Assembly: GCF_964228735.1 (NCBI RefSeq)
Contig: NZ_CAXRBQ010000075.1
Coordinates: forward strand, 1 to 64,000
Direction of reading: 5' to 3'
DNA from: Pontibacterium sp964228735
Lineage (GTDB): Bacteria > Pseudomonadota > Gammaproteobacteria > Pseudomonadales > Balneatricaceae
Length of the DNA: 64,000 nucleotides
The translations under genes were made by a program, and so were the position numbers. The notes below the pieces were generated by a model. It saw nothing but the letters and a program-made list of their open reading frames with translations. It was not told where the DNA came from and searched no databases. Below, one piece after another: positions 21,741 to 30,721 of this stretch; within the stretch, counting starts at the first letter, position 1; every line of letters starts with the position of its first letter.

Positions 21741-21986
21741 TTAGTTTGAACGGTGTTTGTGAACCGCAGCAGTCATCACTGCGATCAGCTCGTCATTGTT
21801 GCCAGCGCCAGCAGCAGGAGCTGCTTTTGCTTTTGCCTTTGCCGGCTGAGGCGGCTGTTCAGGCGCAACTTTGGCAAGCACTTTGGTCATCACAGTAACT
21901 GCGAAAACCAGCAGCGTCAGGAAAACAGCTACGAATCCCATACCGAAGACCATCAGGTTGATGCCTTCTGAGACGAGGTTATCCAT
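21741..21986 (-). CDS. oadG: Oxaloacetate decarboxylase, gamma subunit
   Basis: The 81-residue subunit assembles the alpha and beta subunits. One N-terminal membrane helix (about residues 10-34, LMVFGMGFVAVFLTLLVFAVTVM) is followed by a Pro/Ala/Lys-rich linker and a polar C-terminus (AVHKHR) that binds Zn and OadA. This is the standard OadG layout. It is the first gene of the operon, 54 bp before oadA, with AGGAGC before its ATG. Confidence 0.93.
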   Translation of the reverse strand: MDNLVSEGINLMVFGMGFVAVFLTLLVFAVTVMTKVLAKVAPEQPPQPAKAKAKAAPAAGAGNNDELIAVMTAAVHKHRSN

Positions 21987-22100
21987 CTAAGGGTGCTCCT
22001 TTGTTTAACGAAACCCACGCTATGCAGGTTATTTTTTCCTCCGAAAGATCATCCCGGAGGCCCTACAAACAGCGCTTAAACTGGTTGCAAATGGATCACA

Positions 22101-22129
22101 ATTAAACCCGAAAAGTATAATTCAGGCAA
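22101..22129 (-). promoter_or_regulatory. Candidate promoter of oadGAB
   Basis: On the minus strand TTGCCT (22129-22124) and TTTAAT (22106-22101) are 17 bp apart. The transcript would have a leader of about 110 nt, containing the CCTCCG/CGGAGG hairpin at 22036-22058 before the oadG ribosome site. Confidence 0.4.
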
Positions 22130-22255
22130 CCAAAATGGAGAGCCATTGTAGACAAAAGATCGCAACTTTTCAGCGCATTAGCGACATTTTCTGGAAAAAT
22201 CTTGATCTTTGTCCACAAGTTATAAAAGGAGATACCCCTTCAGCGTGCACCATTA

Positions 22256-23713
22256 CTATACAGCCGGGCGGAACACCTTAATATTCTGGTAACCGTTATC
22301 CTGTAGCTGCTGGGCGTGCATCTGACTCATCACACCCTTCTCGCAGTACAGCAGGTACTCTTTGTCGGACGCCAGGGATTCAACTTTGGAACCCAGGCTA
22401 TAGAAAGGAATCGCCAGTACTTCACAGCCCGGCATATTAAGCGGTTTCTTTTCCTGCTCATGCGGCGCACGGATATCGATAATCACCTGATTCTCAGACA
22501 CCTTGCTCAGCGCCTCAACCTTGGCGTGACTATTAACATCCTCAACGATGTCATTGATTGAGATAATCTGTGCCGCCTGCAGCGCCTTCTCCAGCACGTC
22601 GTCGTCGAAGTTCGCCTCTTCTTCTTCCAGACGGTCGATCTTGGCATGCGTGGTCGGACGGTCGGAGATCACGCCACAGTATTCCGGCATGCACTTGGCG
22701 AAATCGTAGGTACCGATATCCATCGCCACATCGATAATATCCTGCTTATCCATCACCACCAGTGGACGCACCACCAACTTGTCTGTTGCCGCGTCGATCA
22801 ACGCCAGGTTTGGCAGAGTCTGACTGGATACCTGCGCGATGCTTTCGCCTGTCACCAACGCTTCGATCTTCATGCGATTAGCGACCTGCTCACCCGCACG
22901 CATCATCATACGTTTGAGTACCACCCCCATGTGCGAGTGATGCACGCTCTGCAGAATCTCGCCTACTACTTCCTCAAACGGAACGGTAACAAACTTCACG
23001 CGAGAGGAGGAACCAAACTTCTGCCACAGGTACAGCGCAACCTGCTTCACACCGATCTCGTGAGCCGCACCACCCAGGTTAAAGAACAGGAAGTGTGTTT
23101 TGCAGCCACGACGCATGGTCATGTAGCTGGCAACGACGGAATCAAAACCACCGGAGATCAGGGACAATACTTCCTGCTGACTGCCCAGCGGGTAACCACC
23201 CAAGCCTTTGAAAGTCTCCTGCACAATAAACAGCTTCTGGTCTTTGATCTCCAGATCCACCCAGACTTCAGGATTGCGGATATCAACACCCGCAGCGTCG
23301 GCATGCTCAAGCAGACCACCACCAACGTAACGCTCCAGCTCAGGCGATTTAAATTCGTGCTTACCGGAACGCTTCACACGTACCTTGAAGGTTTTACCTT
23401 TGATACGCTCTGCGTATGCCTCACGGGTCAGCTGAAAGACATTGTCGAAGCCCCCCAACGGAAACTCCTGCACCTCGATAAAGTGCGCAACACCTGGCGT
23501 ACGCTTAAGCTCATCGATGATCAGATCACGCATCTCTGCACTGTTGTCATCCAGAGAAATCTCGACCTTATCCCAGAAGCCCTGCACGCGAATCTCTTCA
23601 CTGGTGCGCTTCAGGATATTGTGAATATTGGATTGCAGCCGCTGAATCATCCGTTTACGGACAGGACGGCTTTTAATGGTGATCTCAGGAAAGAGTTTCG
23701 CAATGAACTTCAT
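22256..23713 (-). CDS. thiI: tRNA 4-thiouridine synthetase with rhodanese domain
   Basis: ThiI adds sulfur to U8 of tRNA and, in enterics, also serves thiamine thiazole synthesis. The 485-residue protein has the N-terminal ferredoxin-like/THUMP domain (about 1-165), the PP-loop ATPase motif SGGFDSVVAS and a C-terminal rhodanese domain with the persulfide Cys in YCEKGVMS. The ATG at 23713 (MKFIAKLFPEITIKS) matches the usual start; the TTG at 23728 is unlikely. It stands alone between oadG and two tRNA genes, a fitting place for a tRNA-modifying enzyme. Confidence 0.95.
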   Translation of the reverse strand: MKFIAKLFPEITIKSRPVRKRMIQRLQSNIHNILKRTSEEIRVQGFWDKVEISLDDNSAEMRDLIIDELKRTPGVAHFIEVQEFPLGGFDNVFQLTREAYAERIKGKTFKVRVKRSGKHEFKSPELERYVGGGLLEHADAAGVDIRNPEVWVDLEIKDQKLFIVQETFKGLGGYPLGSQQEVLSLISGGFDSVVASYMTMRRGCKTHFLFFNLGGAAHEIGVKQVALYLWQKFGSSSRVKFVTVPFEEVVGEILQSVHHSHMGVVLKRMMMRAGEQVANRMKIEALVTGESIAQVSSQTLPNLALIDAATDKLVVRPLVVMDKQDIIDVAMDIGTYDFAKCMPEYCGVISDRPTTHAKIDRLEEEEANFDDDVLEKALQAAQIISINDIVEDVNSHAKVEALSKVSENQVIIDIRAPHEQEKKPLNMPGCEVLAIPFYSLGSKVESLASDKEYLLYCEKGVMSQMHAQQLQDNGYQNIKVFRPAV

Positions 23714-23789
23714 CGATGTAATGCCCAACGAGGTAAAAAATCAGATGCGGGATTATAAAGTGTTCGAGCGGGGGAATACAGAAGAGGAG

Positions 23790-23866
23790 TGGCGCGCCCG
23801 AGAGGATTCGAACCTCTGACCGCCTGGTTCGTAGCCAGGTACTCTATCCAGCTGAGCTACGGGCGC
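23790..23866 (-). tRNA. tRNA-Arg (anticodon ACG)
   Basis: A complete 77-nt cloverleaf with encoded CCA. Acceptor arms are GCGCCCG and CGGGCGC, the anticodon loop is CTACGAA on CCTGG/CCAGG, and the T loop is TTCGAAT. ACG is modified to ICG and reads CGU, CGC and CGA. Confidence 0.96.
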
Positions 23867-23869
23867 AAA

Positions 23870-23957
23870 TGGCGGTGAGCGAGGGATTCGAACCCTCGAT
23901 ACCTTGCGGTATACGCCCTTAGCAGGGGCGCGCCTTCAGCCACTCGGCCAGCTCACC
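23870..23957 (-). tRNA. tRNA-Ser (anticodon GCT)
   Basis: An 88-nt tRNA with encoded CCA and the long variable arm typical of tRNA-Ser (TACCGCAAGGTA hairpin). The anticodon loop CTGCTAA reads AGC and AGU. It lies 3 bp upstream of tRNA-Arg(ACG), so both come from one transcript. Confidence 0.96.
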
Positions 23958-24019
23958 TAAACAACGGCGCGAACTATACCTTGCTGATTTTTAAAAGGAA
24001 AGCTTTTTTTGAAAAAAAA

Positions 24020-24208
24020 TTATTCTTTGTTTCCTTCATCGGCTTTTTCGCGCTGGATGCGCTGATAGATTTCTTCGCGATGAACGGATACATCCTTAGG
24101 TGCGTTTACACCGATGCGAACCTGGTTGCCTTTAACACCGAGAACGGTAACGGTAACTTCGTCACCAACCATGAGGGTTTCGCCGACGCGGCGGGTAAGA
24201 ATTAACAT
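24020..24208 (-). CDS. csrA: Carbon storage regulator, RNA-binding
   Basis: The 62-residue protein binds GGA motifs in mRNA leaders and represses or activates translation. The canonical MLILTRRVGETLMVGD start and the RIGVNAPKDVSVHREEIY core are present, including the RNA-contact residues at the start (L4, R6) and R44-like Arg. Its place between lysC and the tRNA genes is the standard location in gammaproteobacteria. A weak AT-rich inverted repeat follows at about 23995-24030. Confidence 0.97.
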   Translation of the reverse strand: MLILTRRVGETLMVGDEVTVTVLGVKGNQVRIGVNAPKDVSVHREEIYQRIQREKADEGNKE

Positions 24209-24352
24209 GTGTAGAATCTCCTTAAATCATCCTGTTTCTCAGGGCTCCGGGTACGAGCCCTGATAGGAATTCGAGTGACATCTCGTCCAACTCCTTGCCA
24301 CACGAACACCTAGTAGAGGAGTTGCTGCATCTAAATATAGACCAGCAACATC

Positions 24353-25588
24353 TTATTCGCTTACAACATCCGCCTGATCTAGATCGAAGGTAGAGTGCAG
24401 AGCGCGGACTGCAAGCTCCAGATATTTCTCCGCGATTACCACGGATACTTTAATCTCGGACGTCGAGATCATCTGAATATTGATGTTTTCCGCCGCCAGG
24501 GCATCAAACATTTTGCTGGCGACACCCGCATGCGACCGCATGCCTACACCAACAATCGAAACTTTTGCGATCTTACTATCGCCAACCACTTCCCGTGCGC
24601 CCAGCTCCGCTGCCACCTTCTGCAGCACAGCCTCAGCCGCCTGGTAGTCGTTACGGTGCACCGTAAAGGTAAAATCAGTGGTCTTATCAGCTGCAACGTT
24701 CTGGACAATGATGTCCACTTCGATGTTCTCACGGCTGACAGGCCCCAGAATGCGCGAGGCGACGCCCGGTACATCCGGCACACCCACGACAGTCAGTTTG
24801 GCTTCGTCACGGTTAAACGCGATGCCAGAGATAACTGGTTTTTCCACTGTATCTTCATCCTCTATGCTAATCAGGGTTCCCGGGCCGTCCTGAAAACTGG
24901 ACAGCACCCTGAGGGGCACCTTGTACTTACCTGCAAACTCGACAGCGCGAATCTGCAACACCTTAGAACCCAGGCTGGCCATCTCCAGCATCTCTTCAAA
25001 GGTGATCTTATCCAAACGTTGTGCAGCATCCACCACACGCGGATCGGTCGTGTATACGCCATCCACATCGGTATAGATCTGACACTCGTCTGCCCGCAAA
25101 GCTGCAGCCAGGGCCACACCCGTAGTATCGGACCCGCCACGCCCCAGCGTGGTGATGTTGCCGTTGTCGTCGATCCCCTGGAAGCCCGCGACCACAATCA
25201 CACGTCCGGCATTGAGGTCTTCACGCATGGATTCAACTTCAATGTCCTGGATACGCGCCTTGGTGTGCGAGCTATCCGTCAGGATCTTGACCTGACCACC
25301 GGTGTAGGAGCGCGCCGCTACCCCACGCTTGTTCAGCGCCATACTGAGCAGCGCAATGGTCACCTGCTCACCGGTTGAGACCAACACATCCATCTCACGC
25401 GGATTAGGCGCTTCCTGAATATCTTTTGCCAGACCGATCAGACGGTTGGTCTCACCACTCATTGCGGACACAACCACGACGATGTCATGTCCTTCCGCGC
25501 GAAAACGGGCCACTTTATCGGCGACCGCCTCGATGCGCTCGACGCTACCTACCGAGGTACCGCCGTACTTTTGTACATAGAGTGCCAT
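24353..25588 (-). CDS. lysC: Aspartate kinase
   Basis: The 411-residue enzyme phosphorylates aspartate, the first step to lysine, threonine and methionine. The kinase domain (about residues 1-245) starts with VQKYGGTSVG and includes GRGGSDTTGVALAAAL. Two ACT domains (about 265-405) bind the feedback inhibitor. The length and single-function layout match the Pseudomonas-type class. It lies between alaS and csrA, the usual order, and is probably transcribed with csrA nearby but separated by a 144-bp gap. Confidence 0.96.
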   Translation of the reverse strand: MALYVQKYGGTSVGSVERIEAVADKVARFRAEGHDIVVVVSAMSGETNRLIGLAKDIQEAPNPREMDVLVSTGEQVTIALLSMALNKRGVAARSYTGGQVKILTDSSHTKARIQDIEVESMREDLNAGRVIVVAGFQGIDDNGNITTLGRGGSDTTGVALAAALRADECQIYTDVDGVYTTDPRVVDAAQRLDKITFEEMLEMASLGSKVLQIRAVEFAGKYKVPLRVLSSFQDGPGTLISIEDEDTVEKPVISGIAFNRDEAKLTVVGVPDVPGVASRILGPVSRENIEVDIIVQNVAADKTTDFTFTVHRNDYQAAEAVLQKVAAELGAREVVGDSKIAKVSIVGVGMRSHAGVASKMFDALAAENINIQMISTSEIKVSVVIAEKYLELAVRALHSTFDLDQADVVSE

Positions 25589-25633
25589 AGTGTACCTTTC
25601 CTCTCAGGCTCCTGCCTGTGGGTGGTCAGCTGC

Positions 25634-28237
25634 TCAAAGAGCAGCGTCCACCAATCCGCTTACAGATTCCAGTGCTGCTGGCAGTGCCGCTACGTCGGTA
25701 CCACCACCCTGAGCGAAGTCAGGACGACCGCCGCCTTTACCACCCAGCTTAGCAGTCAGTTCGCGCACCAGGTCACCGGCCTTAACCTGCTTGCTCAGGT
25801 CCTTGGTTACACCTGCCGCCAGGCTGATTTTTCCGTCAGCCTCGGTCGCCAATACAACAACACCGTTGCCCAGCTTATTCTTCAGCTGATCGATGGTATC
25901 GCGCAGTGCCTTCGGCTCAACACCGTCCAGCTTAGCAGCCAGGACCTTAGCGCCTTTAATGTCAACCGCGTTGCTCAGCAGATCAGAACCTTGCGCTGCA
26001 GCCAGCTTGGACTTCAGCTGCGCCAGCTCTTTCTCCAACTGACGGTTACGCTCAGCCAGATCTTCAACTTTATCCACAACGTTTTCGCGCGAGCCTTTCA
26101 GCAACGCAGAGATCTGCGCAAGCTTGCGATCAGCTTCATCAGCCCAGGCTGCAGCCGCTTCACCGGTTACCGCCTCGATACGACGCACACCTGCGGAGAT
26201 ACCACCTTCAGAGGTAATCTTGAACAGACCGATGTCACCACTACGTTTAACGTGAGTACCACCACACAGCTCAACGGAGAATTGGCCGCCCATAGACAGT
26301 ACACGTACAACATCGTCGTACTTCTCACCAAACAGAGCGGCCGCGCCTTTGGACTTCGCTTCCTCAATCGGCATGATCTCAGTAACGGTTTCGCTGTTCA
26401 GGCGGATCTGTTCGTTAACGATCGCTTCAACCTGCTGCAACTGTTCGCCGGTTACCGCTTCAAAGTGAGAGAAGTCAAAGCGCAGACGCTCAGGATCGTT
26501 CAGGGAACCTTTCTGCTGAACGTGCTCACCCAGAACGATACGCAGCGCTTCATGCAACAGGTGAGTTGCGGAGTGGTTCAGCGCAGTCGCCTGACGCTTA
26601 ACTTTATTCACTTCACCTGCAACGGTATCACCCACCTTCAGCACACCTTCAGACACTTGGCCGTGGTGCAGGTGGTTCTTAGATTCTTTGGTACAGTTAG
26701 TCACATCAAACTGACCGCGGTCCCAGCGCAGCACACCGGTATCACCGACCTGACCACCGGACTCCGCGTAAAATGCCGTGTTCTCCAGAACCACAACACC
26801 AGTCTCACCAGCAGACAGCTGATTAACCGTTTCACCCTCTTTAAACAGAGCAATAACCTTGGAGGAATCTTCCAGTGCTTCATAACCGTTGAACTGGGTT
26901 TCGCCTTCCAGATCCAGCTTATCGTTGTAGTCAACGCTGAAGGTACCGGATGCACGCGCGCGCTCACGCTGCGCTTCCATCGCACTTTCAAAGCCTTCCA
27001 TATCGATGGTCAGTTCGTTTTCGCGGGCAACGTCTGCAGTCAGGTCAACCGGGAAGCCGTAAGTGTCGTACAGCTTAAATACGGTCTCGCCGGAAATAAC
27101 CTTACCTTCCAGGTTATCCATCGCTTCTTTCAGCAGACTCATGCCGTTGTCCAGCGTCTTCGCGAACTGCTGCTCTTCTTTCAGCAATACACGTTCAATC
27201 TGATCCTGTGCTTTGGCCAGCTCAGGGTACGCTTCGCCCATCTCGGCCACCAGCGCAGCAACGAGCTGGTTGAAGAACGGGCCTTTTGCACCCAGCTTGT
27301 TACCGTGACGGATCGCACGGCGGATGATACGACGCAGTACGTATCCACGACCTTCGTTAGACGGCAGCACACCGTCGGTAATCAGGAAGGAGCAGGAACG
27401 GATGTGATCGGCAATCACGCGCAGGGACTTGTTGTCCATATCGCTGGAACCAACAGCCGCAGCCGTTGCTTTCAGCAGGTTCTGGAACAGGTCGATTTCG
27501 TAGTTGGAGTGAACGTTCTGCATAACGGCAGCAATACGCTCCAGACCCATACCGGTATCTACAGACGGTTTCGGCAGCGGTGTCATTTCACCGTCAGCGG
27601 AACGGTTGTACTGCATGAATACAACGTTCCAGATCTCGATGTAACGGTCGCCGTCTTCGTCCGGGCTTCCAGGAGGACCACCCGCGACTTCTTCACCGTG
27701 GTCAAAGAAGATCTCGGTACACGGGCCACACGGACCGGTATCCCCCATAGACCAGAAGTTGTCTTCGTCCAGTTTGGAGAAACGCTCAGGATCTACGCCG
27801 ATCTCCTCTTTCCAGATCTTCTCTGCTTCATCATCAGAGTGATGCACAGTAATCCACAGGCGCTCTTTTGGCAGCCCCAGTGTTTCAGTCAGGAAACCCC
27901 AGGCAAAACCGATCGCTTCGCGCTTGAAGTAGTCGCCGAAGGAGAAGTTACCCAGCATTTCGAAGAAAGTGTGGTGACGCGCGGTGTAACCTACGTTTTC
28001 CAGGTCATTGTGCTTACCACCTGCACGTACACAACGCTGTGACGTGGTCGCTCGGGTGTAGGCGCGCTTCTCGTCACCCAGGAAAACATCCTTAAACTGA
28101 ACCATACCGGCGTTGGTAAACATCAGCGTAGGGTCGTTTCCAGGGATCAACGGGCTGCTGGATACAACCTGATGACCGTTCTGTGCAAAGTAGTCCAGGA
28201 AAGCCTGGCGAATTTCAGCGCTTGTCATGTATTTCAT
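25634..28237 (-). CDS. alaS: Alanyl-tRNA synthetase
   Basis: The enzyme charges tRNA-Ala. It has the class II aminoacylation core (SAEIRQAFLDYFAQNGHQVV, then MFTNAGMVQFKD), the tRNA-recognition part and the editing domain with Zn ligands HSATHLLH and CGGTHVKRSGDIG. The C-Ala domain is Gly-rich at the end (GGKGGGRPDFAQGGG). About 867 residues from ATG 28237. A TTG at 28273 gives a longer frame but is less likely, and ATG 28228 is a close alternative. No strong ribosome site marks any of them. The 851-codon frame on the other strand is a shadow. Confidence 0.95.
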   Translation of the reverse strand: MKYMTSAEIRQAFLDYFAQNGHQVVSSSPLIPGNDPTLMFTNAGMVQFKDVFLGDEKRAYTRATTSQRCVRAGGKHNDLENVGYTARHHTFFEMLGNFSFGDYFKREAIGFAWGFLTETLGLPKERLWITVHHSDDEAEKIWKEEIGVDPERFSKLDEDNFWSMGDTGPCGPCTEIFFDHGEEVAGGPPGSPDEDGDRYIEIWNVVFMQYNRSADGEMTPLPKPSVDTGMGLERIAAVMQNVHSNYEIDLFQNLLKATAAAVGSSDMDNKSLRVIADHIRSCSFLITDGVLPSNEGRGYVLRRIIRRAIRHGNKLGAKGPFFNQLVAALVAEMGEAYPELAKAQDQIERVLLKEEQQFAKTLDNGMSLLKEAMDNLEGKVISGETVFKLYDTYGFPVDLTADVARENELTIDMEGFESAMEAQRERARASGTFSVDYNDKLDLEGETQFNGYEALEDSSKVIALFKEGETVNQLSAGETGVVVLENTAFYAESGGQVGDTGVLRWDRGQFDVTNCTKESKNHLHHGQVSEGVLKVGDTVAGEVNKVKRQATALNHSATHLLHEALRIVLGEHVQQKGSLNDPERLRFDFSHFEAVTGEQLQQVEAIVNEQIRLNSETVTEIMPIEEAKSKGAAALFGEKYDDVVRVLSMGGQFSVELCGGTHVKRSGDIGLFKITSEGGISAGVRRIEAVTGEAAAAWADEADRKLAQISALLKGSRENVVDKVEDLAERNRQLEKELAQLKSKLAAAQGSDLLSNAVDIKGAKVLAAKLDGVEPKALRDTIDQLKNKLGNGVVVLATEADGKISLAAGVTKDLSKQVKAGDLVRELTAKLGGKGGGRPDFAQGGGTDVAALPAALESVSGLVDAAL

Positions 28238-28479
28238 AGGGAAACCGTATGCGTGTCCGTTCTTATTGGGCAACTAGATAATAAAGCAGCAGTGTTAAAT
28301 TGCTGCATACAGGACTTGCCCACTCACCAAAAATGGCGGAACAGTATATAACGTGAGTGAAAATTGTACGACTATTTTTGAACGCTCAGGAGCGCCCAAA
28401 CCCTTATTAAACGCCAGTGGCAGCGCTATGAAAAAGGATAAAAGGAGGGATTTGATTGGCAGGAGGTGACAATTACGAC

Positions 28480-28938
28480 TTACTCGTCATATTCACCGCT
28501 GTAATCAATGGCAGCACGTGCCTCATCCATTGAGAACCCGCGTTGCAGGAGATAGCGCATCTGCTTACCAAACACCTTGTAGTCACCGGCCGGATGCTCG
28601 CGGAAACGACGTGTCCAGGCTTCACGCGCCAACTCAAACCAGTCGGGCTCCAGTTCATCCAGCGCCTTGTGCAATAGATGCTCCGGTATCTTTTTCTGCT
28701 TCAGATCGAAGCTAATGCGTTTTAACCCGTAACATTGAGAGAGTTTGTTACGAACAAATACCTCAACAAACCGCTCATCACTGAGATAACCGGCCTCCTC
28801 CATTTCGTCCAGTACTTGTTCCACATCGTTTGCAGCATACTTGCGGGCATACTTTTGCTCCAGCTCCTGACGACAGTATTCACGCCGCGCAAGCAGGCGC
28901 AGCACCGCAGACTTTATCTCCTGTTGTTTATCTTCCAT
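28480..28938 (-). CDS. recX: Recombination regulator RecX
   Basis: RecX binds RecA filaments and limits their activity. The 152-residue protein has the tandem three-helix repeats of the family (YCRQELEQKYARK, EAGYLSDERFVEVFVRNK, YGLKRISFDLKQK). It lies downstream of recA and a terminator hairpin (28971-28992), so most recX expression should come from read-through, as known for this gene pair. Confidence 0.93.
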   Translation of the reverse strand: MEDKQQEIKSAVLRLLARREYCRQELEQKYARKYAANDVEQVLDEMEEAGYLSDERFVEVFVRNKLSQCYGLKRISFDLKQKKIPEHLLHKALDELEPDWFELAREAWTRRFREHPAGDYKVFGKQMRYLLQRGFSMDEARAAIDYSGEYDE

Positions 28939-28970
28939 CGTGTCTCCCGGCGAATCCCCACATAAACAGA

Positions 28971-28992
28971 AAAGGCCTCATACGAGGCCTTT
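28971..28992 (-). terminator. Intrinsic terminator between recA and recX
   Basis: On the minus strand AAAGGCCTC and GAGGCCTTT pair around GTAT, followed by TCTG. It lies between the recA stop and the recX start, so it should reduce but not abolish recX transcription. Confidence 0.75.
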
Positions 28993-29027
28993 GCAAAAAA
29001 CAGGTGGAACAATAATTCCAGAAAGGA

Positions 29028-30071
29028 TCAGTTCAGATCCAACTGTTCGCTGGACTCTTTTTCGTCCTCAGCCGCCACAGGTGCAGAGGTCAGCAGCTGG
29101 TTGCGGATCTCGGTCTCGATCTCCTGCGCCACTTCCGGATGCTCCTCCAGATAGTTGGCAGCATTCGCTTTACCCTGACCGATCTTGTTGCCCTGATAGG
29201 CATACCAAGCACCGGATTTATCAACCAGGCCCTGCTTCACACCCAGATCGATCACTTCGCCCATGTGGTAGATACCCTGGCCGTACATGATCTGGAACTC
29301 AGCCTGCTTGAATGGTGGCGATACCTTGTTTTTAACAACCTTGACGCGGGTTTCGTTACCCACCACTTCGTCACCCTGCTTGATCGCGCCGGTACGACGG
29401 ATATCCAGACGGACGGAGGAGTAGAATTTCAGTGCGTTACCGCCGGTTGTGGTTTCCGGGTTACCGAACATCACGCCGATCTTCATACGAATCTGGTTGA
29501 TGAACACCAGCAGACAGTTCGCCTGCTTCACGCTACCGGTCAGCTTACGCAGTGCCTGAGACATCAAACGCGCCTGCAGACCAACGTGGGAGTCACCCAT
29601 GTCGCCTTCGATCTCGGCTTTAGGTGTCAGCGCTGCAACGGAGTCGACAATAATCACATCTACCGCATTGGAGCGTACCAGCATGTCGGTAATTTCCAGC
29701 GCCTGCTCACCGGTATCCGGCTGGGAAACCAGCAGACTATCAACATCAACGCCCAGTTTCTCTGCGTAGATCGGGTCAAGCGCGTGCTCCGCATCCACAA
29801 AGGCACAGGTTTTACCCTGCTTCTGCGCTTCTGCAATCACCTGCAGCGTCAAAGTGGTTTTACCAGAAGATTCCGGACCGTAGATCTCAACGATTCGGCC
29901 GTATGGCAGGCCACCAATGCCCAGTGCGATATCCAGTGTCAGAGAGCCAGTGGAAACAGATGGGATCGCCTCACGTGGCTGCTCACCCATACGCATCACT
30001 GCACCTTTACCAAACTGTCTTTCAATCTGAGAAAGCGCAGCATCAAGCGCCTTTTTACGATTTGCGTCCAT
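29028..30071 (-). CDS. recA: RecA recombinase
   Basis: RecA carries out strand exchange and triggers LexA self-cleavage. The 347-residue protein has the core motifs GPESSGKTTLTLQ (Walker A), a QxGEQALE make-up region, VDSVAALTPKAEIEGDMGD (Walker B and L1) and the L2 region with NPETTTGGNALKFY. The ATG at 30071 (MDANRKKAL) is chosen over the TTG at 30077. A LexA box lies 30 bp upstream. Acidic C-terminal end (EDEKESSEQLDLN), as usual. Confidence 0.98.
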   Translation of the reverse strand: MDANRKKALDAALSQIERQFGKGAVMRMGEQPREAIPSVSTGSLTLDIALGIGGLPYGRIVEIYGPESSGKTTLTLQVIAEAQKQGKTCAFVDAEHALDPIYAEKLGVDVDSLLVSQPDTGEQALEITDMLVRSNAVDVIIVDSVAALTPKAEIEGDMGDSHVGLQARLMSQALRKLTGSVKQANCLLVFINQIRMKIGVMFGNPETTTGGNALKFYSSVRLDIRRTGAIKQGDEVVGNETRVKVVKNKVSPPFKQAEFQIMYGQGIYHMGEVIDLGVKQGLVDKSGAWYAYQGNKIGQGKANAANYLEEHPEVAQEIETEIRNQLLTSAPVAAEDEKESSEQLDLN

Positions 30072-30100
30072 CTTCAACCTAACCCGTTGCGTTGAAAAAA

Positions 30101-30120
30101 TACTGTATGTTTGGACAGTA
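30101..30120 (-). promoter_or_regulatory. LexA (SOS) box of recA
   Basis: TACTGTATGTTTGGACAGTA fits the gammaproteobacterial LexA consensus (CTGT-N8-ACAG) and sits about 30 bp before the recA ATG. It serves as an internal standard for the box found in the island at 14544-14559. Confidence 0.93.
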
Positions 30121-30153
30121 TTATTTCACAACTTTTTGGGAATGCAAGCGACT

Positions 30154-30639
30154 TCAGTTCAATTTATCCAACAACATTGCCAAGGCATGATCCACCGCCT
30201 GCTGACGCACCTGATGACGGTCTCCTGCAAATAACACTGTCTCAGTAACTACAGGCCCACCTTCCATAGCGACACCAAAACATACGGTCCCCACAGGTTT
30301 ATCTTTGGTACCACCACCTGGCCCGGCAATACCACTAATGGCAACTGCCAGGTCGGCCCCCGCTTTACGTCGCGCTCCTTCTGACATCTCGTCGACAACC
30401 TGCTCCGATACCGCACCGTAGGCCAACAGTGTCTCCGGAGCCACACCCAGCATCTTTTCCTTTAACTCGTTGCTGTAGGTAACAAAGCTGCCGTTAAACC
30501 AAGCCGAAGAGCCCGCCAACTCTGTTAGATTCATCGCAACAGCCCCCCCTGTACAGGATTCAGCCGCCGTCACCGTCCAACCACGCTGCAGCAAAACCTC
30601 CGCCAACCTGGCCACTTTTTCTGCGATAGAATTCTGCAT
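30154..30639 (-). CDS. pncC: Nicotinamide-nucleotide amidase (CinA C-terminal domain protein)
   Basis: The 161-residue enzyme converts NMN to nicotinate mononucleotide in NAD recycling. The motifs VTAAESCTGGAVAMNLTEL and AISGIAGPGGGTKDKPVGTV belong to the CinA C-terminal family. The ATG at 30639 is chosen because GGAGG lies 6 bases before it. It reads towards recA, the usual pair order, and the divergent mutS starts about 80 bp upstream. Confidence 0.93.
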   Translation of the reverse strand: MQNSIAEKVARLAEVLLQRGWTVTAAESCTGGAVAMNLTELAGSSAWFNGSFVTYSNELKEKMLGVAPETLLAYGAVSEQVVDEMSEGARRKAGADLAVAISGIAGPGGGTKDKPVGTVCFGVAMEGGPVVTETVLFAGDRHQVRQQAVDHALAMLLDKLN

Positions 30640-30721
30640 ATTGCCTCCGCTACGCATCCCTTTTTAATTCACGTACAATCGACCGATTATCCGATTCAAG
30701 ATCTCTGATTTTAGCCTGATT

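Noticed and set aside
25487..28042. 851-codon ORF antisense to alaS
   Set aside because: Low-complexity Gln/Thr/Phe-rich shadow of a strongly biased gene; alaS is complete on the other strand.
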